A DNA stretch of 39,087 nt from Clostridia bacterium (GTDB lineage: Bacteria; Bacillota; Clostridia; Christensenellales; Borkfalkiaceae), in assembly GCA_028720205.1 (NCBI GenBank), contig JAQYLE010000050.1, forward strand, positions 1-39,087, given 5' to 3'. The position numbers were made by a program, and so were the translations under genes. Shown in pieces: positions 1-6,990 of this stretch. The notes under the pieces are model-generated. The model worked only from the letters and a program-made list of their open reading frames with translations. It did no database searches and had not been told where the DNA came from. Within the stretch, counting starts at the first letter, position 1. Every line of letters begins with the position of its first letter.

Positions 1-711
1 AGAAATCTGCTCTTCCGTCAGCAATTTATGTTGCGGCTGAAATTTTTCGGGCAGAAAATCCCACGGCTGCGGCGTTTGTTTAAACGCCGCCACGATTTCT
101 TTCGCCAGCGCTTTAATCTCCGCAATCGTCTGTTTTAAACAAAACTGCGTGGAAAGGCGTTTCTCCTCGTAATTGCTTCCCGAAAGTACCAGCGTAAACG
201 CGTACTTTCCGTGCGTTTTTACGCCGCTTGTGACGGGGTCGTTTTCTAAATACCACGCCGCCGTTACGCCTGCAGGCAATTCGCCCGTATATTGCGGCAG
301 GTGATATTCTCCGTCGGCGCCCGTTTCCTGTTCGGCGGCAAGCGTTATCCCCGTTATCTGCGCCTTGTCGATTTTCCACGTTGTGCGAAGCGTCAGCGTT
401 TCGTATCCCTCGCCCGAAAGAACCGCGGTTGCCTCGTATTCCCCCGCGTCCGTCTGTTTGTTATTCGTATACGATACGCTTACGCCTGCGGGCAATTCGC
501 CGCTTACCGTAATTTCCTTTTCCTGCCCGTCGTACACAAACCCGTCGCTTGCGAAAGTTACTCCCTCTATCGTTTCTTTCTCCTGTACGATTGCGCCGCC
601 TGCCGATCCGTTTTCTTTTCCGTTCCCGGCGGCGCCGTCTTGCTCGCACGCCCCGAACGTTGCCGCTGCAATCGTCAGAAGCGAAAGCAGTACCAACCAT
701 AATTTTTTCAT
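1..711 (-). CDS. Cell-surface lipoprotein with MBG/YDG-like repeats (partial)
   Basis: The frame is open from its ATG at 711 to the left edge, giving 237 residues without a stop, so the C-terminus is missing. The N-terminus is a lipoprotein signal peptide: basic MKK, a hydrophobic stretch and the lipobox FGAC with Cys about residue 22. Two tandem beta-rich repeats of about 70 residues follow, each containing GELPAGV and a DAGEY- or HGKY-type segment. They resemble the MBG/YDG Ig-like domains of Firmicute surface proteins. An all-helical segment begins before the edge. A GAGGAG ribosome-binding site precedes the start. It lies 89 bases downstream of the membrane XRE regulator on the same strand and may share its transcript. 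The partner or ligand is unknown. Reading frame is certain; the domain assignment is moderately sure. Confidence 0.85.
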   Translation of the reverse strand, partial: MKKLWLVLLSLLTIAAATFGACEQDGAAGNGKENGSAGGAIVQEKETIEGVTFASDGFVYDGQEKEITVSGELPAGVSVSYTNNKQTDAGEYEATAVLSGEGYETLTLRTTWKIDKAQITGITLAAEQETGADGEYHLPQYTGELPAGVTAAWYLENDPVTSGVKTHGKYAFTLVLSGSNYEEKRLSTQFCLKQTIAEIKALAKEIVAAFKQTPQPWDFLPEKFQPQHKLLTEEQIS

Positions 712-800
712 TTTGCTTCTCCTCTTTCCTAATTTCACTCGGTTTTGCGTTGCACTATCCGCCTTCCCGCCGTGCCTTGCTCCGCCGCGTGTTTTTGCCT

Positions 801-1736
801 TTATCTCCGTCCGTTTTCCCTGTTCAGTTCAGAAACGATCGTATCGTCGTTAATCACGCCCGCCGCCGCAACTTCTTTCTTCGCGGAGATCAGTGCGGGA
901 ACGAACGAGAACGGCGCTAACACCATACAGATGATATACCCCAGCAGGAAAAGCATAACGCCCAGCAAAACGCTGAGTACGCTCAACAGGCACTTTACGG
1001 CGATCGCCCAGAGAATCCCGTCGATGTCCAGTTCGAAAATCACGCCGGGCATGCGGATCGTCTTACAGCAGATCGTCTCAAATACCCAATCCACAGGATC
1101 TTCTTCCCAGAAAATCTGCGGAATAGGCAACCAGATCAGCACCGCCAACGGTATGTAAACAAGCGCCGTCGCGCCCGCCTCGCCCGTTAATCCTATGATA
1201 ACCGCAATCAACGCCAATATGCCGACGATGATTGCCGGGATGATCATGGCGTTTCTGAAACTCTTACTCTTTTCTGCTTTTTCCCCTTTTATTTTCTGTT
1301 TCGCGTGCGCGGCGCACGAAACGCATACCGTTTTAGGCGTTTTTACCCCGATTTCTTTCTCGCGGTACAACGCCTTGCCGCAATACGCGCACACCCCTAA
1401 AAGTTGCGGCTGCGCTTTGATTTCCGCCGCCGCCTCGCCTGCTCTGGCGGCTGCCTGCATTGCCGCCGAAGCGGCGACTTCCGCATTCTGTTTTGCCGTT
1501 TGTTCTTCCGCTTGGGCAAGTTTTTCTTCGTTCCCCTCGCACAGCGCCCTGAATTCTTCCCACGTTACGCCGAAGATCTGCATAATCCGCTGCATCGTAT
1601 CAAGGTCGGGTTGAGAGAGATTGTTCTCCCATTTGGAAACCGCTTGCCCCGATACGTTCAACTCTCCGGCGAGATCGCTCTGCGTCAGATTTTTTCTCTT
1701 CCGCAACGTCTGAATTGCTCTACCAATATCGTTCAT
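801..1736 (-). CDS. Membrane-anchored XRE regulator with zinc ribbon
   Basis: This 311-residue protein has a Cro/C1-type helix-turn-helix at residues 5-60 (TQSDLAGELNVSGQAVSKWE core). An Ala/Glu-rich, probably coiled stretch runs to about 108. A four-cysteine zinc ribbon follows (CAYC at 116-119 and CVSC at 138-141), then about four transmembrane segments (165-185, 190-207, 240-255, 257-280). The HTH and ribbon would face the cytoplasm, so the protein is a membrane-tethered DNA-binding regulator whose signal is unknown. The ATG at 1736 was chosen because an AAGGAG site lies just upstream. An in-frame codon at 1796 lies beyond the predicted -10 at 1785-1790. The gene is divergent from the small XRE gene at 1977. 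Autoregulation through the palindromes at 1824-1860 is inferred. Confidence 0.85.
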   Translation of the reverse strand: MNDIGRAIQTLRKRKNLTQSDLAGELNVSGQAVSKWENNLSQPDLDTMQRIMQIFGVTWEEFRALCEGNEEKLAQAEEQTAKQNAEVAASAAMQAAARAGEAAAEIKAQPQLLGVCAYCGKALYREKEIGVKTPKTVCVSCAAHAKQKIKGEKAEKSKSFRNAMIIPAIIVGILALIAVIIGLTGEAGATALVYIPLAVLIWLPIPQIFWEEDPVDWVFETICCKTIRMPGVIFELDIDGILWAIAVKCLLSVLSVLLGVMLFLLGYIICMVLAPFSFVPALISAKKEVAAAGVINDDTIVSELNRENGRR

Positions 1737-1784
1737 TGTTTTTTCTCCTTTTCTCCGTAATCGCGGAGTATTTTTTATATTGAA

Positions 1785-1790
1785 ATTATA
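1785..1790 (-). promoter_or_regulatory. Extended -10 box for the membrane XRE gene
   Basis: On the minus strand the sequence reads TGTTATAAT, an extended sigma-A -10 element (TGn before TATAAT). The -35 region is poor (TTCTCT at about 17 bases). This would give a leader of about 40 bases before the ATG at 1736, and it excludes a start further upstream. Confidence 0.55.
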
Positions 1791-1823
1791 ACACACCTGA
1801 AAAGAAAAGAGAATATTTTTTTC

Positions 1824-1860
1824 TCAACCGTTGGTTGATTTTTCTATCCGTTTGGTTGAT
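1824..1860. promoter_or_regulatory. Operator-like palindrome TCAACC-GTT-GGTTGA and half-site copy
   Basis: Positions 1824-1838 are a perfect inverted repeat, TCAACC GTT GGTTGA. A second GGTTGAT lies 21 bases further on (1854-1860), two helical turns away, with an imperfect left half (TCC). The pair lies just upstream of the -10 of the membrane XRE gene, where a repressor or activator of that gene could bind. The binding protein is inferred, not shown. Confidence 0.5.
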
Positions 1861-1903
1861 TGCACCGTTTTTGCCTTTTTCCGTTTAAAAAATCCTTAAA
1901 ATG

Positions 1904-1949
1904 TACAGTTTTAAACTGTATTTTCTTCATTATACAACTTTTCGTTGTA
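1904..1949. promoter_or_regulatory. Two 17-bp operator-like palindromes before the small XRE gene
   Basis: Site 1 (1904-1920) is TACAGTTT T AAACTGTA, a perfect palindrome around one base. Site 2 (1933-1949) is TACAAC TTTTC GTTGTA. Both are 17 bp long with TACA/TGTA ends and a T-rich core, and their centres are 29 bp apart. Both precede the start at 1977. This is the usual layout for an autoregulated XRE repressor; which regulator binds is inferred. Confidence 0.6.
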
Positions 1950-1976
1950 AAATGCAAGTATCGGGAATAAAAAATT

Positions 1977-2204
1977 ATGAAAATATCAGAAAATTACGCA
2001 ATTTGTCTTTCTAAAACTTTAAAAGAACTCCGCCGTTCCTTTTCGTACACGCAAAAACAGGTAGCCGAAAAACTGAACATTACCTACCAATCGTATCAGG
2101 CGTACGAGCGGCAGACGGCTTTGCCTTCGCTGCCCGTTTTTATCGCTTTGGCGGAACTGTACGACGTTTCTCTGGATTTTCTGATAGGCAGAAAAGAATA
2201 TTAA
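1977..2204 (+). CDS. Small XRE-family DNA-binding protein
   Basis: The product is 75 residues and almost entirely a Cro/C1-type helix-turn-helix: helix 2 and 3 lie in TQKQVAEKLNITYQSYQAYE, and the typical closing segment is PVFIALAELYDVSLDFLIG. It should act as a cytoplasmic dimeric repressor or activator. The ribosome-binding site is weak (GGGAATAAAAAATT before ATG), which would fit low expression. The gene is divergent from the membrane XRE gene and is preceded by two TACA-TGTA palindromes, its likely autoregulatory operators. A hairpin terminator follows at 2283. No toxin or partner gene lies downstream, so it is not part of an evident toxin-antitoxin pair. Confidence 0.9.
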   Translation: MKISENYAICLSKTLKELRRSFSYTQKQVAEKLNITYQSYQAYERQTALPSLPVFIALAELYDVSLDFLIGRKEY

Positions 2205-2282
2205 CCGCCGCCTTTGTTCGAAGTTTTTTTTAAAGTCTTTTTAGCTTTTTTTAAAGCCGTTTAAGTCGGCTTATCCTATACA

Positions 2283-2326
2283 AAACCCCCGCCCGCCGTT
2301 TTTAAACGGCAGACGGGGGTTTATTT
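2283..2326. terminator. Bidirectional intrinsic terminator
   Basis: AAACCCCCG pairs with CGGGGGTTT, and inside that GCCGTTT pairs with AAACGGC around a two-base tip. The stem is followed by TTTATTTTA on the plus strand and by TTTTG on the minus strand. It lies between the convergent ends of the small XRE gene and hydA, so it can serve both. Confidence 0.8.
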
Positions 2327-2376
2327 TATAACTGTTTCGCCTCTTTTTTCCGGGCGTTTGATAACGTTGCAACCGA

Positions 2377-4140
2377 TCAGTTAAAACGCACTTTTTCCGC
2401 GTAGGTGGTGTGCAGCAGTTCGTGCGCCTTGTGCGAATTCGGCTCGCCGAGATAATCTTTATACAGTTTTATAATCTGCGGGTTCTGATGCGAGAAGCGG
2501 TACGGTCTGCTTTCGTCTTCCGCATACAGCGCCGCCGCACGCTTATCTTTGTACGTATCTAAAATGTTCAGGTCCTCGTTGGGCAAGAAGCAGGGTTTAA
2601 CGTACGGTTGTCCACCGCCGGCGATACAGCCGCCGGGGCAACCCATGATTTCGATAAACTGATATTCGCTCTTTCCCGCACGGATCTGATCGAGCAGCAC
2701 TTTGGCGTTTTTCATGCCGTGCGCCACGGCGATCTTCACTTTCGCGCCGTTCAGATCGTATTCCGCTTCGCGCACGCCTTCGAAGCCGCGTACTTCTTTC
2801 AACTCCGCTTTTTCGGGCTCTTTGCCAGTCACTTTGAAAATCGCCGTGCGGAGCGCTGCTTCCATCACGCCGCCCGTAACGCCGAAAATAACGCCCGCGC
2901 CCGTGTAATCGCCCACTACGTCGTTATCGAACTCCTCGTCGGGCAATTTATCGAAGCGGATACCGGAACGTCTGATGAGTTTGCCGAGTTCTCGCGTGGT
3001 AAGCACCGCGTCCACGTCTTTCATACCGTCGTTCTGCAACTGCGGGCGGTCTTTTTCGTACTTTTTCGCCGTACAGGGCATAACGGACACCACGAACATA
3101 TCGCGGGGATCGATACCCTGCTTTTCGCAATAATAACTCTTCAGCACCGCGCCGAACATCTCGTGAGGAGATTTGCAGGAAGAAAGGTGAGGCAGTAAAT
3201 CGCCGTAATAATATTCGCAATAATTCACCCAGCCGGGCGAGCACGAAGTAATCATGGGAAGCGTGCCGCCGTTCTGCATGCGGTGCAGAAGTTCCGTCGC
3301 CTCTTCCATAATGGTAAGGTCGGCGCCGAAGTTGGTATCGAATACCTTTTTAAAGCCGAGACGGCGGAGCGCCGCCACCATCTTACCCGTAACCAGCGAG
3401 CCTACGGGCATACCGAATTCTTCGCCCAGTGCCGCGCGCACCGCGGGAGCGGTTTGCACCACCACGTATTTGCCTTCTTTCATGGCTTCGTCCACTTTTT
3501 CGATTTCCGAAACTTCCATCAGCGCGCCCGTAGGGCATACGCTTACGCATTGTCCGCACAGAATACAGGGCGAATCGGCGAACGATCTGTTTTCCGCAGG
3601 ACCGACGATCGTTTTAAAGCCGCGTTTTTCAAAGCCGAGCACGGAAAGCCCGTGCGCGTTCTTGCAGCGTTCGATGCATCTGCCGCACAACACGCATTTG
3701 GAAGTATCGCGCTTGATCGACGGCGTAAGTTTATCCACCGTGACTTCCGTTTTCGCGCCGACGTACGCGTTATCGCGCGCGCCCGTCAGTTTTGCAACGT
3801 GCAACAGTTCGCACTTGCCGTTTTTATCGCATTCCTGACAATCTCTGTTGTGATTGGAAAGCAGAAGTTCCACCGACGTTCTGCGCGCTTCCGCCGCCTT
3901 GGGCGAAGAAATGGTGATTTCCATGCCGTCCGCTACGGGATACACGCAGGAGGCAACGAGACCTCTGGCGCCCGTGGCTTCCACAAGGCAAACGCGGCAC
4001 GAACCGCGCGAACATTCGCCGTGGTTAAAGGCGCAGAGGGAAGGAATTTCGTAACCGCATTCTCTGGCGGCTTCAAGAATCGTAAGTCCCTCTTCCACTT
4101 CGTAGGGCATACCCTCTATTTTAATATTGATTTTAGCCAT
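2377..4140 (-). CDS. hydA: [FeFe]-hydrogenase catalytic subunit HydA
   Basis: This 587-residue catalytic subunit of a cytoplasmic, NADH- and ferredoxin-linked bifurcating hydrogenase carries the H-cluster that interconverts protons and H2. An N-terminal 2Fe-2S domain has cysteines at 36, 48, 51 and 65. A His-ligated 4Fe-4S motif (H97, C101, C104, C110) follows. Two 4Fe-4S motifs come next (CVLCGRCIERC near 149 and CILCGQC near 192). The H-cluster motifs are L1 TSCSPGW (298-304), L2 MPCTAKK (C356) and L3 with C501 and C505 (GCPGGCIAGGGQP). L1 has Ser at 301 where monomeric enzymes have Cys; I recall this Ser as common in bifurcating HydA. A GAGGAG site precedes the ATG. It is the last gene of hydC-hydB-hydA, 15 bases after hydB. 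Maturation genes hydEFG are not in the window. Confidence 0.96.
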   Translation of the reverse strand: MAKINIKIEGMPYEVEEGLTILEAARECGYEIPSLCAFNHGECSRGSCRVCLVEATGARGLVASCVYPVADGMEITISSPKAAEARRTSVELLLSNHNRDCQECDKNGKCELLHVAKLTGARDNAYVGAKTEVTVDKLTPSIKRDTSKCVLCGRCIERCKNAHGLSVLGFEKRGFKTIVGPAENRSFADSPCILCGQCVSVCPTGALMEVSEIEKVDEAMKEGKYVVVQTAPAVRAALGEEFGMPVGSLVTGKMVAALRRLGFKKVFDTNFGADLTIMEEATELLHRMQNGGTLPMITSCSPGWVNYCEYYYGDLLPHLSSCKSPHEMFGAVLKSYYCEKQGIDPRDMFVVSVMPCTAKKYEKDRPQLQNDGMKDVDAVLTTRELGKLIRRSGIRFDKLPDEEFDNDVVGDYTGAGVIFGVTGGVMEAALRTAIFKVTGKEPEKAELKEVRGFEGVREAEYDLNGAKVKIAVAHGMKNAKVLLDQIRAGKSEYQFIEIMGCPGGCIAGGGQPYVKPCFLPNEDLNILDTYKDKRAAALYAEDESRPYRFSHQNPQIIKLYKDYLGEPNSHKAHELLHTTYAEKVRFN

Positions 4141-4155
4141 TGTATTCTCCTCGCC

Positions 4156-6039
4156 TTATTTCTTTTCGATCGCCTTGAATTTGCAAGACGCCATGCACAT
4201 GCCGCACTTGATACATTTTTCCTGATCCACCGTGCGGGCGGGAAGTTTCTTGCCGGGCGCCACGTAATCGGTTCTGGAAATCGCGCCCACGGGGCATTGC
4301 CTCTCGCAAAGTCCGCAGCCGAAGCATTTATCTTTTACCACTTCGTACTTCATCAGGTGTTTGCAAACGTGCGCGGGGCACTTCTTATCCACAATGTGCG
4401 CCACGTACTCGTCGCGGAAACGCGCCAGCGTGGAAAGCACGGGGTTGGGCGCCGTCTGCCCCAGACCGCACAGCGAGTTGTTCTTTACGTTGTGCGCCAG
4501 ATCTTCCAGCGCCGTAAGATCGTCCATCGTGGCTTTGCCGTCCGTAATCTTGGTCAAAAGTTCCAGCATGCGTTTTGTACCGATACGGCAGGGCGTGCAT
4601 TTTCCGCACGATTCGTCGCAGATAAATTCCATATAGAATTTGGCAACGTCCACCATGCAGTTGTCCTCGTCCATCACGATCGCGCCGCCCGAACCCATCA
4701 TAGAGCCTTTGGCAATCAGGTTGTCGTAATCGATCGACGCGTCGAGGTCGGCTTCCGTAAGGCAGCCGCCCGAAGGGCCGCCCGTCTGAATGGCTTTGAA
4801 TTTCTTGCAGTTCGGAATACCGCCGCCTATATCGTAAATCAGTTCGCGCAGCGTGGTGCCCATAGGCACTTCCACCAAACCGACGTTATTGATTTTGCCG
4901 CCGAGGGCGAACACCTTGGTGCCCTTGGAACGTTCGGTGCCGTACGCGGCGAATGCGTCCGCGCCCTCGCGCAGAATGAACGGCACGCAGGCAAGCGTTT
5001 CCACGTTGTTTATAATGGAAGGTTTCTGCCACAATCCTTTCACCGCGGGGAACGGCGGACGGGGACGCGGCATACCGCGCTGCCCTTCGATGGAATTTAA
5101 AAGCGCCGTTTCTTCGCCGCAGACGAACGCGCCCGCGCCTAAACGGATATGCACGCGGAACGAAAAATCCGTGCCTAAAATATTATCGCCGATAAGCCCC
5201 GCTTCTTCCGCCTCCTTAATGGCGATTTTCAAGCGGTTCACGGCAATGGGGTATTCGGCGCGTACGTAGAAATAGCCGTTCTGCGCGCCGATGGCGTACC
5301 CCGCGATCATCATGCCTTCGATTACGGCAAGCGGATTGCCCTCTAATATGGAACGATCCATAAACGCGCCGGGGTCGCCCTCGTCGCCGTTGCACACCAC
5401 GTATTTTTCCCCTTCCGGCTGATTGTAGGCAAACTGCCACTTTCTGCCCGTGGGGAAGCCGCCGCCGCCTCTGCCGCGAAGACCCGAGGCAAGCACCTCG
5501 TTAATCACTTCCTGACGGGGCATTTTCAGCGCTTTGGCAAGCCCTTTGAACGCGCCCGCGCCGATCGCCTCGTTAAAGTTTTCGGGGTCGATACTGCCGC
5601 AGGCGTGCAGCGCCACGCGCTTCTGTTTTTTATAGAAGTTGATCTCGTCCTGTTTGGAAACTTTCTCTTTCGTGGCGGGGTCTACGTAAAGCAGGCGCTC
5701 CACGATATCGCCGCCGATCAGATCTGTATCCACAATCTCCGTCACGTCCTCGATTTTCACCATGCGATACAACGTGTCTTCGGGGTAAATCTTAACGAAA
5801 GGTCCCTGCGAGCAGAAGCCGAAACAACCCACCTGATTTACGGTGACTTTGTCCTGCAAACCCTTTTGCGCCACCTGCTTTTCGAATTCCTCTTTGATTT
5901 CGTGCGAGTGAGAAGAAAGGCAACCCGTACCGCCGCAAAGCACTACGTGGCGTTTCCCGTCCGCCCCCGAAAATTTGGCGTTTAAGCACGCCGAACAGGA
6001 ATCGGAGGTTTTTTGAAGTTCTTCAAACGTTTTAATCAT
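4156..6039 (-). CDS. hydB: Bifurcating hydrogenase NADH-binding subunit HydB
   Basis: This 627-residue NuoF-like subunit binds FMN and NADH and is the site where electrons are split or merged between NADH and ferredoxin. An N-terminal thioredoxin-like 2Fe-2S domain has Cys 35, 40, 72 and 76. The NuoF core has the glycine-rich FMN/NADH motif GRGGGGFPTGRKW (189-201) and NGDEGDPGAF (217-226). The N3-type 4Fe-4S ligands are C478, C481, C484 and C524. The C-terminal ferredoxin domain has two 4Fe-4S motifs, C572/575/578/582 and C609/612/615/619. Its start overlaps the hydC stop in an ATGA, so the two are translationally coupled; a GGAGG site lies six to seven bases upstream. Length and domain order match the family. 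Confidence 0.96.
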   Translation of the reverse strand: MIKTFEELQKTSDSCSACLNAKFSGADGKRHVVLCGGTGCLSSHSHEIKEEFEKQVAQKGLQDKVTVNQVGCFGFCSQGPFVKIYPEDTLYRMVKIEDVTEIVDTDLIGGDIVERLLYVDPATKEKVSKQDEINFYKKQKRVALHACGSIDPENFNEAIGAGAFKGLAKALKMPRQEVINEVLASGLRGRGGGGFPTGRKWQFAYNQPEGEKYVVCNGDEGDPGAFMDRSILEGNPLAVIEGMMIAGYAIGAQNGYFYVRAEYPIAVNRLKIAIKEAEEAGLIGDNILGTDFSFRVHIRLGAGAFVCGEETALLNSIEGQRGMPRPRPPFPAVKGLWQKPSIINNVETLACVPFILREGADAFAAYGTERSKGTKVFALGGKINNVGLVEVPMGTTLRELIYDIGGGIPNCKKFKAIQTGGPSGGCLTEADLDASIDYDNLIAKGSMMGSGGAIVMDEDNCMVDVAKFYMEFICDESCGKCTPCRIGTKRMLELLTKITDGKATMDDLTALEDLAHNVKNNSLCGLGQTAPNPVLSTLARFRDEYVAHIVDKKCPAHVCKHLMKYEVVKDKCFGCGLCERQCPVGAISRTDYVAPGKKLPARTVDQEKCIKCGMCMASCKFKAIEKK

Positions 6040-6524
6040 ATGTTTGCCTCCGCGTTTTTATATTCTTCGATTACGGCGGGAACGGCGTTCACCGACATTT
6101 TAGGGTAAACCTTTCCGTTGATGGAAACGGCGGGAGCGATACCGCAGGCGCCGATACAGCGCAATGCGTCCAGCGTAAACAAGCCGTCTTTCGTGGTTTC
6201 GCCCGGTTTTATGCCTAAAATTTCGGAAAATTTATCGATGACCTGCTGCGCGCCCTTTACGTAGCAAGCCGTGCCTAAGCAACAGCCGATAACGTACTTC
6301 CCTTTCGGGTTGAGCGAAAAGAACGAATAAAACGTTACCACGCCGTAAATTTCGGCAACGGAAATACCCGTCCGCTCGGATACGAGTTCCTGTACTTCCA
6401 GAGGAATGTACCCGTACTCTTTCTGAATGTCGCTGAGAATCATCATCAGCGGCGTTCTCTCTTGGGCGTATCTGTCGCAAATCTCGTTGATTTTCTTGAC
6501 GGACGCCTCGCTTAAATGCGCCAT
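6036..6524 (-). CDS. hydC: Bifurcating hydrogenase 2Fe-2S subunit HydC (NuoE-like)
   Basis: This 162-residue thioredoxin-fold subunit carries one 2Fe-2S cluster and is the first gene of the hydCBA operon. The cluster ligands are C82 and C87 (CLGTAC) and C123 and C127 (CIGAC). An N-terminal helical segment ends in GVVTFYSFFS, typical of NuoE. The usual role is electron transfer within the HydABC complex next to HydB. The stop codon overlaps the hydB start. The promoter lies about 200 bases upstream and leaves an unusually long leader. Confidence 0.95.
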   Translation of the reverse strand: MAHLSEASVKKINEICDRYAQERTPLMMILSDIQKEYGYIPLEVQELVSERTGISVAEIYGVVTFYSFFSLNPKGKYVIGCCLGTACYVKGAQQVIDKFSEILGIKPGETTKDGLFTLDALRCIGACGIAPAVSINGKVYPKMSVNAVPAVIEEYKNAEANI

Positions 6525-6611
6525 TTGTCAGCCTCCTTAGCAATAAAATAAATATCGAAGCGCGGCTTTTTTTCGTTGCTTTTTTTCCGCACATTCGTAA
6601 CGCGACGAAAC

Positions 6612-6673
6612 GGCGGCAGATTTTTTTTGCGTTGTCGCCGAAAAATTCTCCGGATTTTTCCGGATCTGCCGCC
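6612..6673 (-). other. Inverted repeat in the hydCBA leader
   Basis: GGCGGCAGAT (6612-6621) and ATCTGCCGCC (6664-6673) are perfect 10-bp arms around a 42-base loop. The loop holds smaller pairings (CCGGA copies and a CCGGAGAA/TTCGG segment). It lies in the untranslated leader between the promoter and hydC. No U-tract follows on the minus strand, so it is not a simple terminator. It may be a 5' stabilising stem or a regulatory fold. It does not match a riboswitch class that I recognise. Confidence 0.45.
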
Positions 6674-6722
6674 TGTATATGATTTTATATATGAGTATAT
6701 GTATAAAACCGCATATAAGAGT

Positions 6723-6751
6723 ATTATACAGTATCACGATTTTAATGTCAA
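6723..6751 (-). promoter_or_regulatory. Consensus sigma-A promoter of hydCBA
   Basis: On the minus strand TTGACA (6746-6751), a 17-base spacer and TATAAT (6723-6728) match both consensus hexamers exactly. The predicted transcript starts near 6716 and has a leader of about 190 bases. No Rex-type TTGTTAA inverted repeat was seen around it. Confidence 0.85.
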
Positions 6752-6922
6752 TAAAAAAACGCGGTGGCGGCGTGGAAAATTATGTTTTTCTTCTGAAATT
6801 TCCCGTTATCTTTCCCTGCCGCGTCGCCCGCGGCGAGAACAGAACGGCAAACTCGTGAAAAGATAAGCGGCGGATTTTGTGCTGCCGATGAACGAACGTC
6901 TGCAATAAAGCGCAAGGCTCTT
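6752..6922. other. Intergenic stretch without recognised gene
   Basis: Between the hydCBA promoter and the terminator at 6925 I see no convincing open frame, RNA gene or repeat on either strand. It contains only short GC-rich self-complementary bits. Confidence 0.4.
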
Positions 6923-6924
6923 TA

Positions 6925-6965
6925 AAAACCGCCCGACAAAATTACCGTTTCGTCGGGCGGTTTTA
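6925..6965. terminator. Bidirectional terminator after the RsgI-like lipoprotein gene
   Basis: AAAACCGCCCGAC pairs with GTCGGGCGGTTTT around a loop of about 14 bases. The minus strand continues in TTTTT. It lies 26 bases past the stop codon at 6991, so it ends the lipoprotein transcript. Confidence 0.8.
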
Positions 6966-6990
6966 TCAACGGCGTATTTTTCTTACGGGT

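Noticed and set aside
1977-2204. Antitoxin of a toxin-antitoxin pair
   Set aside because: There is no small partner gene on either side; a terminator follows directly.
3283-5100. Long rightward open frame (605 codons) opposite hydA and hydB
   Set aside because: It is the antisense shadow of GC-rich codons in hydA/hydB. It is rich in His, Arg and Phe, has no domain sense and no ribosome-binding site.
6525-6800. Rex repressor site at the hydrogenase promoter
   Set aside because: No TTGTTAA-type inverted repeat could be found around the promoter.
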